Positions 54,810 through 63,257 of a stretch of 64,000 nt of DNA are shown in pieces (position 1 is the stretch's first letter; each line of letters starts with the position of its first letter). A model generated the notes under the pieces. It saw nothing but the letters and a program-made list of their open reading frames with translations, made no database searches and was not told the origin of the DNA. Origin of the DNA: Nocardia sputorum (GTDB lineage Bacteria > Actinomycetota > Actinomycetes > Mycobacteriales > Mycobacteriaceae); assembly GCF_027924405.1 (NCBI RefSeq), contig NZ_AP026978.1, positions 3,968,001 through 4,032,000 on the forward strand, written 5' to 3'. The position numbers and the translations under genes were made by a program.

Positions 54810-55790
54810 TCAAGGCGTGAAGGTCTGGAGATGATCCACGGTGACGAAGGTGCTGTGCGGAGCGGCCGCGGCCACCGCCGCCCGCAGCGGCTCGAGGCCG
54901 CCCCAGTCGCGAGCGGGTTCGGTGAGCGGGTGATCGAAGTCGTCCCAATGGGTGGGCAGCACGTAGCGCGGGTTCCCGGTGGCGCGCAGCAGGCGCGCGA
55001 CGTAATCCTGGATCTTGCCGCCTCCGGCGGGCAGCAGCAGCACATCCGGGCGTAATCCCGCCACTTCCGACTCGATGTAGTTCGAGCCGCCGAAGTCCAG
55101 CACACTCACCCCACCGCCGCTCACCTCGTAGGCGAGCGTGCCACCCTCGACCAGATCGCGAATCACTCTCGGCTGCGGCAGATTTCCCGTCCCGAGGCCG
55201 GGCCGGGTGCCCGCGAAAGCCACCGTGGCGCGCGGCCCCGACGCGGAGTGCAGCGAACGCAGCACCCGGATGGTGTACCCGTCGAAGCGGAGGAACTCGC
55301 CGCCGGTGGCCAACGCGAGCTGCTGTTCGGGGGCGCCGAGCGCGGCCATCAGGTTCAGGTGCGTCTCGGTGCCGAGCACCGTCGCTCCCGTCTTCTTCGC
55401 CAGGTACGGCACGTCGGCGAGATGGTCGTAGTGGCCGTGGGTGACCAGGATGTGATCGGCCCGCAGTTCGCCGCTGTCGACGTAGCGGTCGATCAGCGCG
55501 GTGTCCACCGTGATCGGTGTCTGCGGGTCCGCGCCCTCGGCGGTGTAGGTTCCGGTATGGAACCTGGTCAGCCACGGATCGATGAGTACGACCTTGCCTC
55601 CGGGCAGGCGGATCTCCCAGCTGTTGTTCCCCCACCACCGCAGCGTCACCCCGCCGGACGACCCACCCGCCGACACCGGTGCCGCCGCCTTCTCGTTCGC
55701 GGAATCCTTTGTGCTGCAAGCAACTAGACCTGTAAGTGCGGCCGCACCCGCGGTCGCGCCGAAGAATTCCCGCCGTCCGAAACCTCTCAT
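54810..55790 (-). CDS. Tat-exported metallo-beta-lactamase-fold lipoprotein
   Basis: A 326-residue MBL-fold hydrolase. The N-terminus has a twin-arginine motif (RREFFGATAG) followed by a lipobox LTGLVACS, so it is folded before export and lipid-anchored. The metal site is VTHGHYDHLADV, with later His residues (SLHSASG, LPTHWDDFDHP). It resembles UlaG/L-ascorbate-6-phosphate lactonase-like or phosphodiesterase-like members; the substrate is unknown. Divergent from a LysR gene. Confidence 0.88.
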   Translation of the reverse strand: MRGFGRREFFGATAGAAALTGLVACSTKDSANEKAAAPVSAGGSSGGVTLRWWGNNSWEIRLPGGKVVLIDPWLTRFHTGTYTAEGADPQTPITVDTALIDRYVDSGELRADHILVTHGHYDHLADVPYLAKKTGATVLGTETHLNLMAALGAPEQQLALATGGEFLRFDGYTIRVLRSLHSASGPRATVAFAGTRPGLGTGNLPQPRVIRDLVEGGTLAYEVSGGGVSVLDFGGSNYIESEVAGLRPDVLLLPAGGGKIQDYVARLLRATGNPRYVLPTHWDDFDHPLTEPARDWGGLEPLRAAVAAAAPHSTFVTVDHLQTFTP

Positions 55791-55846
55791 GCGGGCACCA
55801 CACCATACGCGCGGCGTCCCTGTCCAAGACCGCAGTTCGCGGTCGG

Positions 55847-55866
55847 CGATATCGGAACGGATATCG
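55847..55866. promoter_or_regulatory. Palindrome in the MBL/LysR divergent region
   Basis: Arms CGATATC and GATATCG around a 6-base spacer, seven bases before the LysR ATG and 57 bases from the MBL start. LysR proteins often bind such sites between themselves and a divergent target. Confidence 0.6.
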
Positions 55867-55873
55867 TCGCAGC

Positions 55874-56824
55874 ATGGACCAGCTGCGTCAGCTCCGGTAC
55901 TTCGTCGCCGTCGCGGAGGAATTGCATTTCGGACGGGCCGCCGAACGCCTCGGCATCGCCCAGCCGCCGCTGAGCCAGCGCATCCGCCGACTCGAGACCG
56001 ACCTCGGCGCGCGGCTGTTCGACCGCGACAGCCGCCGGGTCGAGCTCACCGAGGCCGGGCAGATCCTGCTCGCGGAGTCGAGGGACCTGCTCGCCCGCTG
56101 GGAACGGACGCGAACGCTGGTCGCCAAGGCGCATCGCGGCGAGATGGACGCCGTGCGAATCGGTGTGCCGCCCGAACTGGCCGGGCGAGTGCTCGCCGCG
56201 CTGCTCACCGCGTTCGAGACCAGGGACGTCCGGGTCGATCTGCAGGAGCTGACCACCGCCGAGCAGGTCCGGCTGCTCGCCGACCGGCAGCTCGACGCCG
56301 GGTTGCTGCAACACCCGGTCGACGTGGTCGGCCTCGAACTCGGGCCGGTGGTGGAGACCCCGCTCGGCGTGGTGCTGCCGCGCGATTCGCCGCTGGCCGC
56401 ACGGTCGGCCCTCGCACTGGCCGACCTGGCCGGGCACGGCTTGGTGATCTTCCCGCGGGCCGCCGCGCCGGGACTCTACGACGCCACGCTGCGCCGGTGC
56501 TGGGAACACGGTTTTCGCCCGACCTCGGTACAGCACGCGCGCAATCCGGAATTCGTCCTCGGGATGGTGCTCTCCGGCCGCGGGGTGGCCTTCGACCAGG
56601 GCATGGTGGCGCAGAAAGAACCACGCGTGGTCTGGCGTCCGCTGCCGGAGGGAGCACTGAGCCATCGGCTGTCGCTGGCCTGGCCGGTGGGCGGGGCGCA
56701 TCCGCTGGTGCGCGAACTGGCCGAACTGGTCGTGACGGTCGTGCAGGGCGACGGCGCGTCCCGGCCGAGCACGGTCGCCGAACCGCGACAACGGCCGTGG
56801 AACGTCGTCTACGGCTCGCCGTGA
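55874..56824 (+). CDS. LysR-family transcriptional regulator
   Basis: A 316-residue regulator: MDQLRQLRYFVAVAEELHFG with the HTH GRAAERLGIAQPPLSQRI, then the usual RLFDRDSRRVELTEAG; the C-terminal half is a periplasmic-binding-like ligand domain. Probably regulates the divergent MBL gene. Its 3' end overlaps the convergent beta-lactamase gene by 16 bases. Confidence 0.9.
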   Translation: MDQLRQLRYFVAVAEELHFGRAAERLGIAQPPLSQRIRRLETDLGARLFDRDSRRVELTEAGQILLAESRDLLARWERTRTLVAKAHRGEMDAVRIGVPPELAGRVLAALLTAFETRDVRVDLQELTTAEQVRLLADRQLDAGLLQHPVDVVGLELGPVVETPLGVVLPRDSPLAARSALALADLAGHGLVIFPRAAAPGLYDATLRRCWEHGFRPTSVQHARNPEFVLGMVLSGRGVAFDQGMVAQKEPRVVWRPLPEGALSHRLSLAWPVGGAHPLVRELAELVVTVVQGDGASRPSTVAEPRQRPWNVVYGSP

Positions 56825-57678
56825 ACGATGCGGTCGATCGCCTCGACGGCGGCGGCGCCGATGGCGCGGTCCACCTCCGGCAGCCGCTGCACCAGCGTCG
56901 CCGCCCGGGTGAAAACCGCCACGGCGTAACGCTTTCCGTCCGGATACTCGACGACGCCGATCTCGTTGCGTACCCCGGGCAGCGTCCCGGTTTTCGCCCA
57001 GACCTGCACCTCCGGCGGGAACGCGGCGGCGAGCCGATACCAGTTCACCTGCTGGCGCATCAGGTCACGGACCCACCGGCACGCCTCGGGCGCACCCGCC
57101 TGGTCCCGGGCGATCAGGGTGAGCAGCCGCACCATCTCACGCGGAGTGCTCGCGGTGGTGCGCCGCGGATCCAGCGCCCGGGTGCGCAGCACCTGCCCGG
57201 CGCTCAGCGCGGGGAACCGGCGGGCGAACTCGGCCGCGTCGGCGGCGCCGATGTCCTCGGCCATGGATTGCACGATCGCGCGCGGCGGACCAACGACCCG
57301 GGTGGCGGCGAGACCCAGTTCGCGCAGCAGGGAGCGCACGTTGTCCAGCCCCACGCGGTCGAACAGCAGGTCGGCGGCGGTGTTGTCACTGACGGTGAGC
57401 GCGAGATACGCCGCGTCGCGCAGGCTGAGCTCCACGTCGTCGGCGCAACCCGCGGTGCCGACGCCGCCCAGCCGATCCGCCGCCCCGGCTCGCACCCGGT
57501 CGGTCGGGTCCAGTTGTCCCGCCGCCACTTGCCTGGCGAACTCCAGGACCAGCGGCACCTTCACCACCGAGGCCAGCACCACCGGCTCGTCGGCCCGAGC
57601 GCCCGCCTCGGCGCCGCAGTCGACACAGCGGGCATGGATCCACCCCTCGACGCCCACCGCCCGGAAGATCTCCTGCAC
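56809..57678 (-). CDS. Leaderless class A beta-lactamase-like protein
   Basis: A 289-residue serine beta-lactamase/DD-peptidase-fold protein: SVVK at 37-40 (nucleophile Ser37), SDN at 97-99, KTG at 229-231. True class A enzymes are exported, yet here no signal peptide exists between the GTG start and the preceding gene 66 bases away, so it is probably cytoplasmic and may not protect against antibiotics. Converges with LysR. Confidence 0.85.
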   Translation of the reverse strand: MQEIFRAVGVEGWIHARCVDCGAEAGARADEPVVLASVVKVPLVLEFARQVAAGQLDPTDRVRAGAADRLGGVGTAGCADDVELSLRDAAYLALTVSDNTAADLLFDRVGLDNVRSLLRELGLAATRVVGPPRAIVQSMAEDIGAADAAEFARRFPALSAGQVLRTRALDPRRTTASTPREMVRLLTLIARDQAGAPEACRWVRDLMRQQVNWYRLAAAFPPEVQVWAKTGTLPGVRNEIGVVEYPDGKRYAVAVFTRAATLVQRLPEVDRAIGAAAVEAIDRIVHGEP

Positions 57679-57744
57679 CGATGCAGCATCCCCGGCCCTG
57701 GCGGCGCGGGCGGCACCGGGGTCGCCCGGACGGATCCAGGCGGT

Positions 57745-58287
57745 TCAGGACTCGCCGGGACCGGTCTGCGCGAGCCGCTGTTCGAGTTCGGCCACCCGCC
57801 GCCGGTAGTCGGCCAATTCGTCCAGGCGAGAGTACATTTCGTCGGTCAACTGGGCGATGCGGCCGAGATAGCGGTGCGCGGGACGGTCGGCCCAGTAGGC
57901 GCCCGCGCGGCCGTATTCCACCGCCCGATCGACGTCCTCGGCCGCGACTCCGGCGGCGGCCGCGTCCGCGGTGGCCGCAACGAGGGCGGCCTCGAGCCGG
58001 TCCACGCGCAGTCGCGTCGCCTGGTCGTGACCGGCCGTTCCGAGTGACGCGCGCTCGGCGGCGAGGTCCTGGACCTCGCGCAGGTACCCGGCGTTCTGGG
58101 CGTCCTGCACCGCCAGCAACTCGTAGTCGTGTGTGATCGGGGCGCGGCGAACCCGGTCCGGCAGCAGAGCGGCGCGCGGCTGCATGTCGATACCGAAGAC
58201 CGGAACGCGCTCCCGCGCTGCCCGGTCCTTCTTCGTCCGGGTCACGGGCACCGTGTATTCCGCGCTTCCGGGGTAGACGTCGGTCAT
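57745..58287 (-). CDS. Hypothetical coiled-coil protein (180 aa)
   Basis: Not recognised. The N-terminus contains ERVPVFGIDMQPRAALLP; residues about 75-125 are Ala/Asp-rich, and the last 35 form a coiled coil (ELADYRRRVAELEQRLAQ). No membrane or signal segment. It precedes the beta-lactamase-like gene on the same strand by 66 bases. Confidence 0.7.
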   Translation of the reverse strand: MTDVYPGSAEYTVPVTRTKKDRAARERVPVFGIDMQPRAALLPDRVRRAPITHDYELLAVQDAQNAGYLREVQDLAAERASLGTAGHDQATRLRVDRLEAALVAATADAAAAGVAAEDVDRAVEYGRAGAYWADRPAHRYLGRIAQLTDEMYSRLDELADYRRRVAELEQRLAQTGPGES

Positions 58288-58832
58288 CGTCGTTCGACCT
58301 CACATATCGTGCCGCCCGGTGTTCCAGTGCGGCCGGCCATGCTCTGCGCCGCCGTCCGCACGCGGCGGACCTGGCCATCGAATCCGCGCCGATCGCTGCG
58401 GTGCAGCACGAGGACATCCTCGCCAATTTCTCGGGTCGAGCGCGCGGCACTGTCCTCACTGGCGAGAAGGCTGCTCGGGCAGATAATTTCGCGCTCCGGG
58501 ATACTCGGATGCGACGCCCCGGATCGTCCTTCGTGACAGGCCGAATCGGGGCGGGATCGTCAGCACTTCATCCGCAATCTCCGCGCGACGGCTCCACGCT
58601 CGCGCGGTCACCGCCCGAGCGCCCGCGATCGACCGATCCGGACGAACGCGATCTCCGGCCCGCGATCGCCCGCCGCGGCGAGCCCTGGCGTGCCCGCGCG
58701 CGGTCCGCGCTTCGCTCCGCGCCGAATCGGCGCAGGTGACGTCGGGGGACGGCCACACGGCCCGCAGCCGCGGACCGTTCCGCAGGGACCACGACACCCG
58801 ACTTCTCCAGGCCGGCAACTAGGCTGAAGCGA
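58288..58832. other. Divergent intergenic region, no gene seen
   Basis: About 545 bases without a convincing start or codon pattern on either strand. Confidence 0.5.
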
Positions 58833-60173
58833 GTGAACACGCACGCACGGCTCGTCCAGGACTACGAGGCCGGTATCGGTGTCACCGCCTCGCGCATCTC
58901 CCCCGCGCCCGATCCGGGTAGCAATCTCGCCGCGACATTACCGGTCTGGGCGCTGGCCGCCGGTTCGGTCGCGGCCCTGACCGCCGCCGCGAATCGCATG
59001 CGGACCGCGCGCGGTCTCCACCCGGTGGCACACCGCCTCGATCCGGCTCGCATCACCGCGGCCTTCTCCAGCGAGCGCCTGTTGAGTATCGCCGGCCGCG
59101 GGCCGACACCGTTCGCCGACCTCTCCGGATTCTTCCCCACCTTCGACGGATGGGTTCGCACGCACGCGAACTATCCGCACCACCGGGCCCGGCTGTTCGC
59201 CACGCTCGGCCTGCCCGACTCCGCGCCGGTCGATCTCCTCGTCGCCCAGATGGCCATGATCCGCGCCTCCGACCTGGAGGAGCGGGCCGCCGCGCAGGGC
59301 GCCATCGCCGTCCGAGTCCGCACCGAGGAGGAATGGGCCGCCAGCCCGGAGGGCCAGGCCGCGGCGTCCGGTCCGTTGGTCGCGATCGACGACCGCGCCG
59401 ATCGCGGAGAGACCGGATTGCCCGCGGGCGCGACGCCACTGCAGCCGCTGCGGGGACTGCGCGTTCTCGATCTGACCAGGGTGATCGCGGGACCGGTCGC
59501 GACGCGGGCGCTGGCGTTGCTCGGCGCCGAGGTGCTGCGCGTCGACCCGCCGCAGCTGCCCGAGATCCCCTGGCAATTCGCCGACACCTGTCAGGGCAAA
59601 CGATCGACCTTGGTAGACCTCCGCACCCGCGGCATCGATGATCTGGTCGCCGCCGCCGACGTGCTGATCACCGGGTACCGGCCGGGCGCGCTCGAACGCG
59701 CGGGAGTGCGGGCGGCCGCCCGTCCCGGGCTGATCCACGGGCGGGTGTCCGCATGGGGTGAAGCCGGTCCGTGGGGTGAGCGCCGCGGCTTCGACAGCAT
59801 CGTGCAGGCCGCGTCCGGCATATCGACCATCGAGGGTGCGCCGTCCGTGCCGGGGGCATTGCCCGCGCAGGCACTGGATCACGCGTCGGGTTACCTCCTC
59901 GCCGCGGGCGTGATCGATGCCCTGGTCGCGCGCGCCGGCGACGGCGTCGGGCGGGACGTGCGGGTGGCTCTGGCCCGTACCGCCTCCTGGCTGCTCGACG
60001 CGCCGGACCGCACACCACGGCACGGCAAGGCCGCGGCGCCGAGCCCGGCGCAGGCGGTCCGCCACGGCCAGGTCGTCACCGCGCCGCCCGTGCTCGCCGA
60101 GTACCCGGACTACGCCTGGCCCGCGCCCGCCTACGGCGCGGACCGTCCGGCCTGGCCCCTGCCGACGCACTGA
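58833..60173 (+). CDS. CoA-transferase family III (CaiB/BaiF-like) protein
   Basis: A 446-residue family III CoA transferase-like protein; LRVLDLTRVIAGPVATRALALLGAEVLRVDPP is the diagnostic segment, followed by TLVDLRTRGIDDL, ADVLITGYRPGAL and WGEAGPWGERRGFDSIVQAASG. The catalytic Asp of the family falls in the ADT region. The first ~200 residues form an additional domain. GTG start. Substrate unknown. Confidence 0.85.
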   Translation: MNTHARLVQDYEAGIGVTASRISPAPDPGSNLAATLPVWALAAGSVAALTAAANRMRTARGLHPVAHRLDPARITAAFSSERLLSIAGRGPTPFADLSGFFPTFDGWVRTHANYPHHRARLFATLGLPDSAPVDLLVAQMAMIRASDLEERAAAQGAIAVRVRTEEEWAASPEGQAAASGPLVAIDDRADRGETGLPAGATPLQPLRGLRVLDLTRVIAGPVATRALALLGAEVLRVDPPQLPEIPWQFADTCQGKRSTLVDLRTRGIDDLVAAADVLITGYRPGALERAGVRAAARPGLIHGRVSAWGEAGPWGERRGFDSIVQAASGISTIEGAPSVPGALPAQALDHASGYLLAAGVIDALVARAGDGVGRDVRVALARTASWLLDAPDRTPRHGKAAAPSPAQAVRHGQVVTAPPVLAEYPDYAWPAPAYGADRPAWPLPTH

Positions 60174-60248
60174 CCGTCACGCCGGGACGCCGGGAGAATC
60201 CCCAGCGGCGTCCCGCGCTTCATCCCCCGGTGAGCTGTCGAGCGAGCA

Positions 60249-60824
60249 CTAACCTTCGGTCCCGGCGAGCGCGGCGACCGCCTGCGCCAGGCGGTCGCCG
60301 TCCGGGAGGTCCGCCTCCGGAGCGACGGTCTGCAAGACGCCGAGACCCTGTACGAGCACGAAATACAGTTCGGCGATCGCCTCCGCCTGGTCGTCACTCA
60401 GCCGGGGATGCGCTTGCCGCAGCGCGTCCGCCATGTCCCGGTAGGCGCCGGGCAGGCTCTGGGCGAAGAATCGCTGCGACTCCGGCGAGCGCGCCACGCG
60501 CACCAGGTTCTCCAGGCTCGCCAGCATGCTGTCGCGGTTGTCGGTGAACACCGCGGGCATGCCGTTCCACATCGCGGCGAACGCCGCCAGCGGCGCGACA
60601 CCGCTGCCCTCGCGGATCTTCGCCTCCATGCTGTCGCCGATCGCGGTACCGAGGGAGTCGGCCAGGGCCTCGGTGATCAGCTGATCCTTGGAGCCGAAGT
60701 GGTACCCGATCGCCGCCAGGCTCACGCCCGCCGCCGAGGCGATGTCGCGGGCGGTCGCCTTGGCGATGCCACGCTCGACGATCACTTTCCGTGCCCCCGC
60801 CAGCAGATCCTCGCGATTTCCCAT
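60249..60824 (-). CDS. TetR-family transcriptional regulator
   Basis: A 191-residue regulator (REDLLAGARKVIVERG; SAAGVSLAAIGYHFGSK). A 26-base inverted repeat with 6-bp ACGTCT/AGACGT arms sits 15 bases upstream of the ATG. It is divergent from the nucleoside hydrolase operon, its likely target. Confidence 0.88.
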   Translation of the reverse strand: MGNREDLLAGARKVIVERGIAKATARDIASAAGVSLAAIGYHFGSKDQLITEALADSLGTAIGDSMEAKIREGSGVAPLAAFAAMWNGMPAVFTDNRDSMLASLENLVRVARSPESQRFFAQSLPGAYRDMADALRQAHPRLSDDQAEAIAELYFVLVQGLGVLQTVAPEADLPDGDRLAQAVAALAGTEG

Positions 60825-60838
60825 GACCACAGGCTACA

Positions 60839-60864
60839 ACGTCTCAGACAAATGTACTAGACGT
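60839..60864. promoter_or_regulatory. Inverted repeat upstream of tetR at 60824
   Basis: Arms ACGTCT and AGACGT with a 14-base spacer, in an AT-rich stretch containing TGTACT; plausible overlapping promoter and TetR operator between the tetR gene and the nucleoside hydrolase gene. Confidence 0.5.
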
Positions 60865-60941
60865 ATGTCCTACACGCTGCGACCACCGAGCTATCGGCAC
60901 CTCGCCGTCGCCCCGGCATCCCGGCTCGCTAGTCTCGTGCC

Positions 60942-61994
60942 GTGCGGCAGAAGATCATCCTGGACGTCGACACCGGCATCGACGACTCCCTCGCGCTGCT
61001 GTACCTGCTCGGCTCGCCCGAGGCCGAGATCGCGGGCATCGCCGCCACGGCGGGCAACGTCGCGGCAGCACAGGTAGCGGCGAACAACCTCGCCTGGCTG
61101 GACGTCTGCCGCGCACCGGAGATCGAAGTGGCGCTCGGCGCCGCGGATCCCTTGGCCATCCCGCTGCGCACCACGGAGGACACGCACGGACCCCAGGGCA
61201 TCGGATACGCCGAGCTCCCCACGTCGGCACGCCGTCTCTCCGCGCGATCGGCCGCGCGGATGTGGGCCGAGCTGGTGCGCGCGCATCCCGGCGAGATCGT
61301 CGGGCTGTGCACCGGACCGCTGACCAATCTCGCCCTCGCCCTGCGGATCGAACCGGAGCTGCCGCTGCTGCTGAAGCGTTTGGTCATCATGGGCGGGGCA
61401 TTCAATCATCCGGGCAACACCACGCCGACCAACGAATGGAACGTGCACGTCGACCCGGAGGCCGCCAAGGAAGTCTTCGACGCGTTCGCCGCCGCACCCG
61501 CACAACGCAGGCCGATCGTCTGCGCGCTGGACATCACCGAGACCATCGAGATGCGGCCGGAGCATCTGGCGCGCCTGGCCGAGCGGGCGAAAAGCTTCCC
61601 GGTGGAGGTCGTCTCGCCGGACGATCCGCCCGGAACCCGCTCGGGCGCCGGCAATCCGATCGTCCGGCATGTCACCGATGCCGTGCGGTTCTATTTCGAT
61701 TTCCATCACGCCTACGACCTGGGCTACCTGGCCCACATGCACGATCCGTTCGCGGCCGCGGTCGCGCTGGACCCGGCGCTGGCCCGCACCCGCCCGGCGA
61801 CGGTGGACGTGGAGTTGGCGGGCACCATCACCCGCGCGACCACGGTCGCGGACTGGGCGGGCATGTGGGGGCGGGAACCGAATGCCGACATCGTGATCGG
61901 CACCGACCCCGAGCTGTTCTTCGAACGACTGATCACCCGGGTCGGCGACTTCGCGCGAGCCGTGCACCCGCCCGTGGCACAGGAGGCCCGGTGA
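60942..61994 (+). CDS. Inosine/uridine-preferring nucleoside hydrolase
   Basis: A 350-residue hydrolase that splits nucleosides into base and ribose. The Ca2+-binding DVDTGIDDSLA motif opens the protein; CTGPLTNLALAL and MGGAFNHPGN and NEWNVHVDPEAA are family segments; His near HAYDLGYLAHMHDP. GTG start. Its stop overlaps the next start (GTGA). Confidence 0.93.
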   Translation: MRQKIILDVDTGIDDSLALLYLLGSPEAEIAGIAATAGNVAAAQVAANNLAWLDVCRAPEIEVALGAADPLAIPLRTTEDTHGPQGIGYAELPTSARRLSARSAARMWAELVRAHPGEIVGLCTGPLTNLALALRIEPELPLLLKRLVIMGGAFNHPGNTTPTNEWNVHVDPEAAKEVFDAFAAAPAQRRPIVCALDITETIEMRPEHLARLAERAKSFPVEVVSPDDPPGTRSGAGNPIVRHVTDAVRFYFDFHHAYDLGYLAHMHDPFAAAVALDPALARTRPATVDVELAGTITRATTVADWAGMWGREPNADIVIGTDPELFFERLITRVGDFARAVHPPVAQEAR

Positions 61995-62875
61995 CCGGCG
62001 CCGACGACGCGACCTATCTGTCCGCCTTCCGTGCCGGGCTCGGGCTGGCCGGCATCATCGACGTCCACACCCATTTCATGCCCGACCAGGTGATGCGGAA
62101 AGTGTGGGCGTACTTCGACGCGGCCGGACCGCTGATCGGCCGCAGCTGGCCGATCACCTACCGCGCCGACGCGCAGGTGCGGTTGAAGACCTTGCGGGAC
62201 TTCGGTGTTCGCGCGTTCACCGCTCTGGTGTATCCCCACAAACCGGACATGGCCGCGTGGCTCAACGAATGGACCGCCGATTTCGCCGCCCGCACCCCGG
62301 ACTGCCTGCACACCGCCACGTTCTTCCCCGAGCCGCAGGCGGCGGACTATGTCCGGGAGGCCGTCGAGCGTGGAGCCCGCGTCTTCAAGGCGCATGTTCA
62401 AGTCGGCGGCTACCATCCGGGCGACCCGCTGCTGGACCCGGTATGGGGCCTGCTGGAGGACGCGCGCGTTCCGATCGTCATCCATTGCGGTTCCGGCCCG
62501 GCGACCGGAACGTACACCGGCCCGGAGCCGATCGCCGGTGTGCTGCGGCGCTTTCCGCGGCTGCGCCTGATAGTCGCGCACATGGGCACGCCCGAATACT
62601 CCGAATTCCTCGATCTCGCCGAGGAATACCCCGAGGTGCGGCTGGACACCACGATGGTGTGGACCGATTTCTCCGAGGCCGACGCCCCGTTTCCGGCGCA
62701 CGAGCACGACCGGCTGCAAGCCTTCGCCGACCGCATCCTGTTCGGCAGCGACTTCCCGAACATTCCCCACTCTTATGGTCATTCGATCGAAGCGCTCGAA
62801 CGACTCGATCTCGGTGACGACTGGTTGCGCCGGGTCTGCCACGACAACGCCGCGGAGCTGTTCGGCCTCCGGTGA
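61991..62875 (+). CDS. Amidohydrolase (decarboxylase/metal hydrolase superfamily)
   Basis: A 294-residue amidohydrolase with the first metal motif DVHTHFMPDQ, then VFKAHVQVGGY, VIHCGSGPATG, IVAHMGTPEY and LFGSDFPNIPHS. It is translationally coupled to the nucleoside hydrolase, with AGGAGG before the GTG. Together they could salvage a modified nucleoside: split it, then hydrolyse or decarboxylate the base. Confidence 0.9.
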   Translation: MTGADDATYLSAFRAGLGLAGIIDVHTHFMPDQVMRKVWAYFDAAGPLIGRSWPITYRADAQVRLKTLRDFGVRAFTALVYPHKPDMAAWLNEWTADFAARTPDCLHTATFFPEPQAADYVREAVERGARVFKAHVQVGGYHPGDPLLDPVWGLLEDARVPIVIHCGSGPATGTYTGPEPIAGVLRRFPRLRLIVAHMGTPEYSEFLDLAEEYPEVRLDTTMVWTDFSEADAPFPAHEHDRLQAFADRILFGSDFPNIPHSYGHSIEALERLDLGDDWLRRVCHDNAAELFGLR

Positions 62876-63257
62876 CCGGTCCGGTTCGGGATGCCTCGAC
62901 TCCGAACCGCGCGCACCGTTGCGCCAACCGCTCCGGCTCGCACGAGCAGCGCTCCCACGAGATCCTCCATATCGGCCTCGCAGAACGTGATCTGATCCGC
63001 GCAAGCCCTGGACGATCGCGCGCAGTCCGAATCCGGCGTTTCGCGCGGGGTCGCGCCACCGGCCACCCCGGCACGGTCGAGCCGGCGGTTCCCCTGACGA
63101 CCAGACGACGCACCCGGGCACGGCCTGAGCGACCAGCACCGCGGTGCGCGGGCATTTTCGCGCCCCGGGCGCAGGTCCGGCCGCGACACCACCCACCGCC
63201 TCGGAGCGGCTCACCGGCCGGAACACCCGCCCGACCGTCGCATGTAATGTGCGGCCG
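62876..63257. other. Intergenic region, no gene seen
   Basis: About 380 bases. Frames exist on both strands but have no ribosome site or recognisable product; a promoter for the EEP gene should lie at its end. Confidence 0.5.
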
